This document shows positions 1 to 6,969 of a stretch of 9,285 nucleotides of DNA, one piece after another. The notes beneath the pieces were generated by a model. The model did no database searches. It worked only from the letters and a program-made list of their open reading frames with translations, and was not told the origin of the DNA. The position numbers and the translations under genes were made by a program. The first letter of the stretch is position 1; each line of letters opens with the position of its first letter. Source of the stretch: an uncultured Alphaproteobacteria bacterium (GTDB lineage: Bacteria > Pseudomonadota > Alphaproteobacteria > Reyranellales > Reyranellaceae); assembly GCA_903929895.1 (NCBI GenBank), contig CAIYWM010000116.1, forward strand, positions 1 through 9,285, in the 5' to 3' direction.

Positions 1-2
1 AG

Positions 3-2306
3 CTGGCCGCAGCATTGTTTAAGCTGAACCCGAACACGGACGACAAGAAGATCGACTCCGTATTGTCCTTCCTCGCAGGGGCCGGTGCGCTTGATCCGAC
101 ATTGATGAACGAGCCCCGCCTCTCTAAGCCTCTGCAGGTCGAAGAGGTCGAGGCTGCGAAGCGCGCCATTGCGGGCGTCGACACCGCCGCCCAGCAGAAG
201 AGCGAAATCGAGTTCTTGCCCCTGCCGGTGATTAATGACATCGGCGCCCTGGCGTCGTCGATATACCCGGGGCTTGGCATCTTCCAGATCGCCTACCCCG
301 TGCTGGATTCCGCCGGCGTGGGCGTTGCCCTCGAGGTGCGCTTCATCGACGAGGCGGGTGAAAAGCACGTGCGCCCGCTGAGCTACGGCCGCGATGTGGC
401 GCAAGGCTCCGAGTTCCCGCCGCGCTGGGTTGCAAAGTGGCCGCCTTCCCTGCCCTGGCACGGGCAGCCTGAGATCACGAACAAGCCCGCAGACGCGGTC
501 ATCGAAATCGTAGAGGGTCCGAAGACCGCGTCTGCGCGCGCTGCCATGCGCCCTGATCGCGTTGTGCTCTCCGCCGTAGCCGGCCTGGAAGATCGGCACC
601 CATGGCAATGCTTCACCGGCCGCACCGTCCTGATCATCGCCGACGCCGACGACGCAGGCCGCCAGCAGGCGGAGAAGATCGAGCGCCGCCTGCGTGCCGT
701 GCGCGCCACATCGGCCATCGTCACGTTCCCTGACTCCTTCCCCCGAGGCTGGGACTTCGCGGATCCGATTCCGGCGGGTTGGACGGCTGAGAAGGTCGAA
801 GACATTGTCACCTCGAAGCTGTCCACCACATTGGCCTTGCCCCAGCTGCCCTCGGATTATCAGCAGCAGCAGGCGCATGCCGCGGCGTTCCGCACCGAGC
901 TGCTGGAGCCGGCCGACGCACTGGTATCGCCACCGCATTGGCCGCGCGGGGCCGTGCCGGCTTTTGACGATCTGATCGACGACCTGGCGCGGGCGAGCGG
1001 ATCGGCGCGGGGCTACGTGGCCAGCGCGCTCCTCACTACCGTGTCGGGCCTCACGCTCGGCTCCCTGCAGGTGGAGCCGATCCCAGGCTGGAGGACCCAC
1101 CCTATAATGTGGCTGATCCTGGCCGGCTCCAGCTCGGCCGGCAAGACGCCCGCCCTCAAGATGGTGACGGAGCCGCTCATTGATGTCCGCTCGACGTTCG
1201 TGGCGAAGGCCATCCGCGACCGCCGGGACTGGGAAGAACTCGACAAGAAACAGCGCGGCGACGAGCCCGTAGTGGTCGAGATCATGCTCTCAGATGACAC
1301 GATCGAGGCGGAGCACCAGGCGCTGGCCGAGCAGCGCACCGGCCTGCTGAAGGTCGTGCAGGAGTCGGCCGCCTTCATCAGCGACCTGCAGCGCTACAAC
1401 GCCAACATCCGCGGCGCGCGGCTCGCCTCCTATGACGGAGGGCCGCTCACGGTGCGCCGCAAGCACCTCACGGCACCCCTCAACATTCCGCTCAACGGTA
1501 TAAGCCTCATCACGACCGGCCAGCCCGACATCCTGGCCGACCTGTTCCACGATCGGATCCGCGATGGCATGGTGCAGCGCTTCAATTTCGCGATGCATGC
1601 CGGTGACGTCGTCGACGGTGTGACCGATCCGGTGGCCCTTGAAATGTCGCTGTCTCGTCTGCGCCGCGTGTTCCAGCGCCTGGTCGAGCTGCGCTTGATG
1701 ACGGTCGGCACGCCCGCCAAGGCGGGAACGGTGGCACCCGCCATGGTGCCGGTCGTCACCTTCGATGCCGAGGCGCAAGGCGTGTTCCGTGAGGCCTGGA
1801 CGGGGCTGCGGCAGCGCTACACCCGCCATTCCGACTTTATGTCCAGTTGGTCGGCGAAGGGCGCGGAGACGATCGCCCGCCTCGCGGGCGTTCTCCACGC
1901 CCTCGCCTGGGCGGACAGCACCGAGGTCGTGCCGCACCCCAGTCCGGTCATTGGCGCCGACAGCGTCCGCCAGGCCTGCGAGATCGTCGAGAACTACTTC
2001 GCACTTCACACTGAGATCATGCACAGGGTCTCCCAGGAACCAGTCTCAATCCGCAACGCCCGGGCGCTGGCATGGCACCTGATCAGGACGGAGGCACGCT
2101 GCATCGACACGGCCGACATCCGGCATGGCTCGGCGGTTGCGGGCCTGCGCGAGGAGAAGGTGATGCGAGAGGCGATCATGGAGCTGCAGGCGGCCGGATG
2201 GCTGGCGCCGGGCGTCTACCTGTCCCGCTCGGGTTTTGACCACTGGCCGACGCAGATCCAGCTGCGCGCCGATCTGCACCAGCTGCTGAAGGGTTTTGTC
2301 TCGTGA
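3..2306 (+). CDS. Toprim + DUF3987 (YfjI-like) primase/helicase, 5'-partial
   Basis: This is probably the primase-helicase of the phage-type replication module, making primers and unwinding DNA. Residues are numbered from the TTG at base 15. An N-terminal segment (about 70-150) resembles the region preceding Toprim in phage primases. The Toprim domain (about 160-270) shows the EGPKTA glutamate at E167, the metal-binding D210-A-D212-D-A-G loop and a GWDFAD end motif. A P-loop domain follows, with Walker A GSSSAGKT at 371-378. The DUF3987 signature comes next: SDDTIEAEH, an SYDGG box, a GQPDIL sensor-like segment and a QRF arginine at R522. The usual acidic DE of the Walker B-like position is Q449-E450. 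The reading frame is open to the left edge (LAAA precedes the TTG) and no Shine-Dalgarno precedes base 15. The true start is therefore most likely upstream, where a zinc-binding or prim-pol domain could lie. The stop overlaps the polymerase start as GTGA. Confidence 0.88.
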   Translation: MAAALFKLNPNTDDKKIDSVLSFLAGAGALDPTLMNEPRLSKPLQVEEVEAAKRAIAGVDTAAQQKSEIEFLPLPVINDIGALASSIYPGLGIFQIAYPVLDSAGVGVALEVRFIDEAGEKHVRPLSYGRDVAQGSEFPPRWVAKWPPSLPWHGQPEITNKPADAVIEIVEGPKTASARAAMRPDRVVLSAVAGLEDRHPWQCFTGRTVLIIADADDAGRQQAEKIERRLRAVRATSAIVTFPDSFPRGWDFADPIPAGWTAEKVEDIVTSKLSTTLALPQLPSDYQQQQAHAAAFRTELLEPADALVSPPHWPRGAVPAFDDLIDDLARASGSARGYVASALLTTVSGLTLGSLQVEPIPGWRTHPIMWLILAGSSSAGKTPALKMVTEPLIDVRSTFVAKAIRDRRDWEELDKKQRGDEPVVVEIMLSDDTIEAEHQALAEQRTGLLKVVQESAAFISDLQRYNANIRGARLASYDGGPLTVRRKHLTAPLNIPLNGISLITTGQPDILADLFHDRIRDGMVQRFNFAMHAGDVVDGVTDPVALEMSLSRLRRVFQRLVELRLMTVGTPAKAGTVAPAMVPVVTFDAEAQGVFREAWTGLRQRYTRHSDFMSSWSAKGAETIARLAGVLHALAWADSTEVVPHPSPVIGADSVRQACEIVENYFALHTEIMHRVSQEPVSIRNARALAWHLIRTEARCIDTADIRHGSAVAGLREEKVMREAIMELQAAGWLAPGVYLSRSGFDHWPTQIQLRADLHQLLKGFVS

Positions 2307-4543
2307 CTTATTTCAAGCCTGATTTCACCGCCCCCTCGCCCGTCGTGGCCTCCGTCCGCAACAGCATCGGATATTGGCGGCATGCGCAGGGCCCTTGGGC
2401 CAGACCGCAGCTCCAGGGCCCTGCCCCGGACTTCGGCGGATGGTCGGCGCTCGACGACATGGGCGTCGTGAATCCTGCGGCAAAGCCGGCGGGGACCGAC
2501 GAGGCCGACGGCGGCGGGGCGGGTGCGCTACTCGCCCAGTTCGGAGTCGGCATCGATTACATCCGCGGCGGCGAGCGCTTCGCCGCCTTCGCCGCCATGT
2601 TGGATGGCGTCACCACGCCCTTGGCCTTCGATACCGAGACCGCGCCGCTGCTGAAGCATGCAGGCCGCGAGAAGGCCGGCCTGTCCCCGTGGCTGGCACG
2701 CTGGCGCCTTATGCAGTTCTTCTGGTACGGCGCACCCAACGCCGTGATCGTGGACGTACCGGCCGTCGTCGCCGAGATCGGGCCTGCGCGATTCCGCGAC
2801 GCCTGCTCCAAGCTGATCGGCGGCGGGCGGCCCGTGGTGGCGCACAATTCGAAATTCGAACTCGCCTTCGCGTGGACCATGGGCCTCGACATACCGTGGC
2901 TGCACGACACGGCATTGTTGTACGCCTGCGCCTACAACGCATCCGGCCAGGGCCTCGCCAATGTCGTGAGAAAGCGCCTCAAGATCGCGCTCGACAAGGA
3001 TCTGCAGGTATCCGATTGGGCCCGACCTGAGCTTTCGCCGGCGCAGCTGGCCTATGCCGCCCTTGACCCTGTGATCACGCTCAAGGCCTATGATGCCTTG
3101 AGCGGCGACATCCAACGCCTTGGCCTCGAGAATGGACTCGCGCTAGCCCAGGACGCGATCCGCCCGACGGCGCGCGCCGACCTGATGGGCGTGCCCTATG
3201 ACATCGACGCCGCCATGGCGCGCATGACACAGCTGGAAGCCCAGCACGAGGATGCCAAGCACGCTCTCTTTGCCGCCCTACAGCTGCAACATGGGGCAAA
3301 CATCAAGATCACGCCTGCAACTGTCAGCACCCGCCTGCAGAGCCTGATCCCTGCAGACACCCTGGCGAAGTGGGAGAAGACCAAGACCGGCCAGCTGAAG
3401 CTCTCCAAGGGCTATCTGCCGCTGCTGGACTTCGACCCCGCGGTGAAGGCCTTCGCCAAGGCCTATCTCGCCTACACCTCGACGGCGAACCTGCTGACCT
3501 ACGCCCGCAAGCGCTTGGCGCAAGTGAACCCGGTCACCGGCAGGTTCCACATTTCGTGGCGTTTGCTCGGCGCGCGCACCGGCCGTTTCGGGAGTTCGCC
3601 AAACCTGCAGAACTGGAACAAACGCGATCGGCAGGCGATCCGCCCTCGCCCTGGGCGCAAGATCATCCGTGCCGACTTCAGCCAGGAAGAACTTCGGATC
3701 TACGCGAGCCAGCAGGTAGGCGACGACCCAACCATGCGAGCCGTCTACGCAAAGCAGGGCGACATGCACATCGATACGGCCTGCGCCGTCAACGGCATGA
3801 CGGAGGAGCAATTCAACGCATTGCCGAAGCAAGAGAAGAAGCTGCTGCGCCAGAGGGCAAAAGCTGCGGGATTCGGACTCCTCTATGGCATGTCGGCGAA
3901 TGCCTTCGCCCGCTACGGCAAAACGCAGTACGGGATCGACATGACTAAGGAAGACGCCGAGGAGCTGATCGAATCCTACTTCGCGGCCCGCCCCGCCCTC
4001 GGGGTTTGGCAACAAAGGCAGACGAATTTCTCAGAGCATGCCCTTGCCTCATGGACTGTCGGCGGCCGGAGGAGGAACCTCCAGGCCGAGCTTGAAGACA
4101 TCCTCGAGAAGGCGGAATCCAAGTTCAACCGCGCGATCATCGATCTTGATGATCCCGAACTCGACTTCGACGACCGAGAGGATCTTGAGATCATTCTCGC
4201 GGCCACCCGCCCCGGCCAGGTGAAGGCGATCTTCTATCGCAAGGCCGGACGCGCCGGCATGAATTGCTCCGTCCAGGGCTCGGCAGCCGACGTGCTGCTC
4301 CGTGCGCTCTGGCGGCTTGACGTTGCTCTTGCCGGCCTGGATGCGGCCGTCATCTGCCATGTGCACGACGAAATCGTGGTCGAGGCGAGCGACGAGCACG
4401 CCGAGCAAGCCGCGGCGATCCTTGAGCGCGAGGCCGCAACCGCCTACCGCGAGCTATTCCCCACCACCAGTGACGACGAAATGAAGGGTCTCATAGAGGC
4501 CGAGATCGTCGACGCCTGGGCTATCCCGAAGGATTTCGAATGA
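2303..4543 (+). CDS. Family A DNA polymerase with 3'-5' exonuclease domain
   Basis: This is a replicative DNA polymerase of the Pol I family, as used by many phages. An N-terminal stretch of about 100 residues is unassigned. The DEDD-type proofreading domain follows: Exo I D110-T-E112, Exo II H181-N-S-K-F-E186 and Exo III Y251-A-A-L-D255. The polymerase domain has motif A DFSQEELRI (D458, steric-gate E463). Motif B has R516, K520, F524, G525, Y528 and G529. The Q658-G-S-A-A-D segment and motif C H688-D689-E690 complete the active site. All residues needed for nucleotidyl transfer are present. There is no 5' nuclease domain. Oddities: E186 replaces the usual Exo II aspartate, E462 replaces the usual hydrophobic residue of motif A, and an acidic segment (about 592-650) lengthens the palm between GGRRR and GMNCSVQG. 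The GTG start overlaps the upstream stop (GTGA), with GAAGGG nine bases upstream. The 3' end overlaps the helicase start as ATGA. Confidence 0.95.
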   Translation: MTYFKPDFTAPSPVVASVRNSIGYWRHAQGPWARPQLQGPAPDFGGWSALDDMGVVNPAAKPAGTDEADGGGAGALLAQFGVGIDYIRGGERFAAFAAMLDGVTTPLAFDTETAPLLKHAGREKAGLSPWLARWRLMQFFWYGAPNAVIVDVPAVVAEIGPARFRDACSKLIGGGRPVVAHNSKFELAFAWTMGLDIPWLHDTALLYACAYNASGQGLANVVRKRLKIALDKDLQVSDWARPELSPAQLAYAALDPVITLKAYDALSGDIQRLGLENGLALAQDAIRPTARADLMGVPYDIDAAMARMTQLEAQHEDAKHALFAALQLQHGANIKITPATVSTRLQSLIPADTLAKWEKTKTGQLKLSKGYLPLLDFDPAVKAFAKAYLAYTSTANLLTYARKRLAQVNPVTGRFHISWRLLGARTGRFGSSPNLQNWNKRDRQAIRPRPGRKIIRADFSQEELRIYASQQVGDDPTMRAVYAKQGDMHIDTACAVNGMTEEQFNALPKQEKKLLRQRAKAAGFGLLYGMSANAFARYGKTQYGIDMTKEDAEELIESYFAARPALGVWQQRQTNFSEHALASWTVGGRRRNLQAELEDILEKAESKFNRAIIDLDDPELDFDDREDLEIILAATRPGQVKAIFYRKAGRAGMNCSVQGSAADVLLRALWRLDVALAGLDAAVICHVHDEIVVEASDEHAEQAAAILEREAATAYRELFPTTSDDEMKGLIEAEIVDAWAIPKDFE

Positions 4544-6603
4544 TGCTGAAGCACCCGTTCCGCGAAACCATGCAGATGCCGGCCGACGACATCTGCGCCA
4601 GCCTGCCGCCGATGATGGCAAAAAGGCTGCAGCGCCTGGTCCCGCGCCACCGCAGGACTGGCGCCGGCCTCATGCTGGCCATGCCCACGGCAGAGATGGC
4701 GCTGGCCCGCGCCAGCATGGCGGAGATCAGCGGATCGAAGGCAGGCCCGGAAACCCGATTCATCGTTGCCGCGCAGCCGCGCCTCGACGAGGCGATGCAG
4801 CCGTACCTCGCGGACACCACCGGGGCGATTCATTGCCGCCCCCGCGCCGGGGACCGGGACCTCATGCGCGACTGGCTGCGAGTGCTTCAGGCTGCATCCC
4901 CCAGTCTGTTCACCGTTCGCGTCATGCAGCGGAACCCGACCATGATCGAGGTGCTGCGCGTCTACGGCCCGGGCGAGACCGCGCCATGCGTCGAGCCGGT
5001 CTATGGTGACCGTGAATATCTGTCCTTTCCCCACCACGTCGCCGCGGCACTCCTGACAGACCTTGTCGACCAGACCGACGCGCCGGCGGAGTGGCTGCCC
5101 GCAGAGGTTCTGCAGCATTACGGCCTTCCGTCGTTCCTCGAGGCCGTCCGCCGCTGCCACAGCCCGCAGGAGCCCGGCGACTGCCTGCCTGCCAGCCGCT
5201 ACAGGCTGCGCCTGGCCATTGACGAGCTGGTCGCAGCGAACCTGCGCTGGCGGCTCGCGGTTCGCGAGGTCAGGCCAGCCCGCCCAATCGAGGTGACGCC
5301 GGACATCGCGGCGCGCTGCCTTGCCGCCACCGGCTTCACCTCCTTCACCGCAGACCAGGCGGCCGCCACGGCGGCGATCCGCGACGCCTTCGCAAGCCCG
5401 AACGCCTGCGGCCTGCAGGTGACGGGCGACGTCGGCACCGGCAAGACGGCGCTCGCCCTGATCGCCCTGGTCGCTGCCGTCGAGTCCGGCCGCCAGGCGG
5501 CCCTGATGGCGCCGACCACGGCGCTGGTCGATCAGCACGTGCGCACCGTCGGCGGCTGGCTGGACAAGCTCGGCATCAGCTGGGTGCAGCTGGGCGGCGG
5601 GCAGTCCTCCGCCGGCAACGAGAAGGCGAGGATCAAGCTGCAGATCGGCGCAGCCCGCGTTGTCATCGGCACCCATGCGGTGGTGACGTCGGATACCGAG
5701 TTCGCCGACCTCGGCGTGGCGGTGATCGACGAGACGCACCGCTTCGGCGTCGATACCCGCGCCGCCCTGGTTGCGGCTGCCGACTATACGCTGCAGATGT
5801 CGGCCACGCCGATCCCGCGCTCCATGGCGCAGGTGATGGATGGCACCATGAAGAAGGCGCACCTGACGCAGAAGCCGGGCGGCGCCCCTGCCCGCGAAAC
5901 CCAGGTCTACGGCGACGAGGCCGGGGCCCTCGACCTGATCGACCGCGAGATTGCCGCCGGCCGGAACGTGTTCTGGGTGGCACCGGCGATCGACGAGAAC
6001 GATGACATGGCCTCGATCGCCGTCACGCTGGCGAAGCTGAATGACCGCTATGGCGAGCACGTCATGGAATTGCACGGCAGGCTGAAGGCGGCCGACATCG
6101 GCAAGACGCTGCGGGCCTTCAACAAGGCCAAGGGTGCCATCATGGTGGCGACCACCGTGATCGAGGTCGGCGTGGACGTGCCGCACGCTTCCGTCATCGT
6201 GATCGAAGGGGCCGACAGGTTCGGCCTGGCGCAGATGCACCAGCTGCGTGGCCGCGTCGGTCGCGGCAAGGGCGTGCAGGGCTACTGCTGCCTGCTGACG
6301 GACGCCGCACCCGGCTCGCCCGCCATGGCGCGGCTGAAGAAGATGGAACAGTCCCAGGACGGGTTCGAGCTTGCTGCTTTCGACATGGCGCAGCGCGGCT
6401 CCGGCGACCAGCTGGGCGTCGCCCAGTCCGGCCACCGCAGCCACGCAACGGTAGACCCCGAGGCCCATGCAGGCCTCGGGGATCTGGCGTCCGATATCTG
6501 TGATTGGATGGAGAAGGCGCTGGGCGTCGAGGACGACCGCGTGCAGGACCTACTCAGCGGCTTTGGCGATCTTGCCGGCGACCGCGACAGGCTGCGAGCC
6601 TGA
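4540..6603 (+). CDS. RecG-like ATP-dependent DNA helicase (superfamily 2)
   Basis: RecG enzymes reverse stalled forks, migrate branches and unwind D- and R-loops on double-stranded DNA. At 687 residues this is about the length of bacterial RecG. Residues 1-240 are divergent but match the RecG wedge layout. A VYGDREYLSFP segment falls where RecG has its conserved PVYP-type strand, and PAEWLPAEVL...LPSFLEAVRRCHSP followed by RLAIDEL is typical RecG linker. The motor carries Walker A GDVGTGKT (296-303), motif Ib GTHAVV, DETH box 397-400 (RecG usually DEQH), SATPIPR from 421, VATTVIEVGVDVP from 536, and QLRGRVGRG 568-576. The RecG-type hairpin RGSGDQLGVAQSG starts at R619. This hairpin and GTHA favour RecG over PriA or SNF2-like helicases; Mfd is excluded by size. 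ATG codons at 4540 and 4543 are both possible; GAAGGA at 4528-4533 suits 4540. It is probably coexpressed with the polymerase and serves fork restart or recombination-dependent replication. Confidence 0.92.
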   Translation: MMLKHPFRETMQMPADDICASLPPMMAKRLQRLVPRHRRTGAGLMLAMPTAEMALARASMAEISGSKAGPETRFIVAAQPRLDEAMQPYLADTTGAIHCRPRAGDRDLMRDWLRVLQAASPSLFTVRVMQRNPTMIEVLRVYGPGETAPCVEPVYGDREYLSFPHHVAAALLTDLVDQTDAPAEWLPAEVLQHYGLPSFLEAVRRCHSPQEPGDCLPASRYRLRLAIDELVAANLRWRLAVREVRPARPIEVTPDIAARCLAATGFTSFTADQAAATAAIRDAFASPNACGLQVTGDVGTGKTALALIALVAAVESGRQAALMAPTTALVDQHVRTVGGWLDKLGISWVQLGGGQSSAGNEKARIKLQIGAARVVIGTHAVVTSDTEFADLGVAVIDETHRFGVDTRAALVAAADYTLQMSATPIPRSMAQVMDGTMKKAHLTQKPGGAPARETQVYGDEAGALDLIDREIAAGRNVFWVAPAIDENDDMASIAVTLAKLNDRYGEHVMELHGRLKAADIGKTLRAFNKAKGAIMVATTVIEVGVDVPHASVIVIEGADRFGLAQMHQLRGRVGRGKGVQGYCCLLTDAAPGSPAMARLKKMEQSQDGFELAAFDMAQRGSGDQLGVAQSGHRSHATVDPEAHAGLGDLASDICDWMEKALGVEDDRVQDLLSGFGDLAGDRDRLRA
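6456..6481. repeat. Perfect 10-bp inverted repeat inside the RecG-like gene
   Basis: Bases 6456-6465 (CCCCGAGGCC) are the exact reverse complement of 6472-6481, separated by a 6-base CATGCA loop. The predicted RNA hairpin would be very stable (nine of ten pairs are G-C). It lies about 120 bp before the stop codon and encodes part of DPEAHAGLGDL. No T-run follows on either strand, so it is not a classical intrinsic terminator. It may pause transcription or affect mRNA stability near the convergent junction, or be a by-product of GC-rich coding sequence. Confidence 0.5.
6588..6602. terminator. Weak terminator-like hairpin at the convergent junction
   Basis: CAGGCT (6588-6593), GCG loop, AGCCTG (6597-6602) is a perfect 6-bp stem with a 3-base loop, and it overlaps the TGA stop (6601-6603) of the RecG-like gene. 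It sits where transcripts from both strands must end, since the opposing gene stops at 6629. No T-tract follows on either side, so any role in termination or 3'-end protection is a guess from position and symmetry. I see no better terminator in the 25-bp gap 6604-6628. Confidence 0.25.
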
Positions 6604-6628
6604 CGCTGGTCGCTGCGGGTGCCGCCGG

Positions 6629-6967
6629 CTAATCTGCAAACCGTAGCTCAACGCACCGAAGTTCTTGATCGTCTTCGAATAGTGCCAGAACAAAAACGTT
6701 GATGTCCGGCTGGTAGTTGAATGGGCCTGACGGATCGTACCAGCGCCAGGATAGCGTCAGCCTAGATCTGCCAACGTCGAGATTCCACTTTTTGTTCCAT
6801 ATACCTCCGTTGCAGTCTTCGCGGTGCAGTCCTAAGCGCTCCGCTTCCTTTTCCACGATCAACACCGACCTGGCGTCGGAGGCATGCCGCAGTGCCGATA
6901 ACAGTTGGCCGTACCACATGTGCATATCGTAGATGCTATCGGCGTTCTGTTTCTTCTGTATCTCCAT
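6629..6967 (-). CDS. Hypothetical 112-residue protein, low-GC ORFan
   Basis: I do not recognise this protein. It begins with a polar, probably helical segment (MEIQKKQN to about residue 50, including MHMWYGQLLSALRH). The rest is likely beta-rich, with tryptophans at 57, 61, 74 and 76 and a SWRWYDPSGPFNY segment, and it ends VELRFAD. There are no membrane segments, signal peptide or metal-binding clusters. The ATG at 6967 is chosen because GGAG (complement of 6976-6979) lies eight bases upstream and the nuclease stop is only two bases away. A longer frame reaching 7051 would run deep into the nuclease gene and translates there to shadow-like sequence. Base composition is much lower in GC than the neighbours (45% over 6661-6720). 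As the last gene of the minus-strand operon with foreign composition, it resembles a moron-type accessory gene; host takeover or anti-defence would be a guess. Confidence 0.72.
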   Translation of the reverse strand: MEIQKKQNADSIYDMHMWYGQLLSALRHASDARSVLIVEKEAERLGLHREDCNGGIWNKKWNLDVGRSRLTLSWRWYDPSGPFNYQPDINVFVLALFEDDQELRCVELRFAD

Positions 6968-6969
6968 GT

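Noticed and set aside
15..17. TTG at 15 as the real start of the primase/helicase
   Set aside because: The frame is open to the edge, no Shine-Dalgarno precedes it, and the translation upstream remains protein-like; the gene is more likely truncated by the window.
3278..4015. 245-residue minus-strand frame opposite the polymerase
   Set aside because: It overlaps polymerase motifs A and B on the other strand and shows no domain of its own.
4444..6468. 674-residue open frame on the minus strand opposite the RecG-like gene
   Set aside because: Its translation is rich in His, Arg and Gly with no domain, and it lies antisense to clear polymerase and helicase motifs; it is a GC-rich shadow frame.
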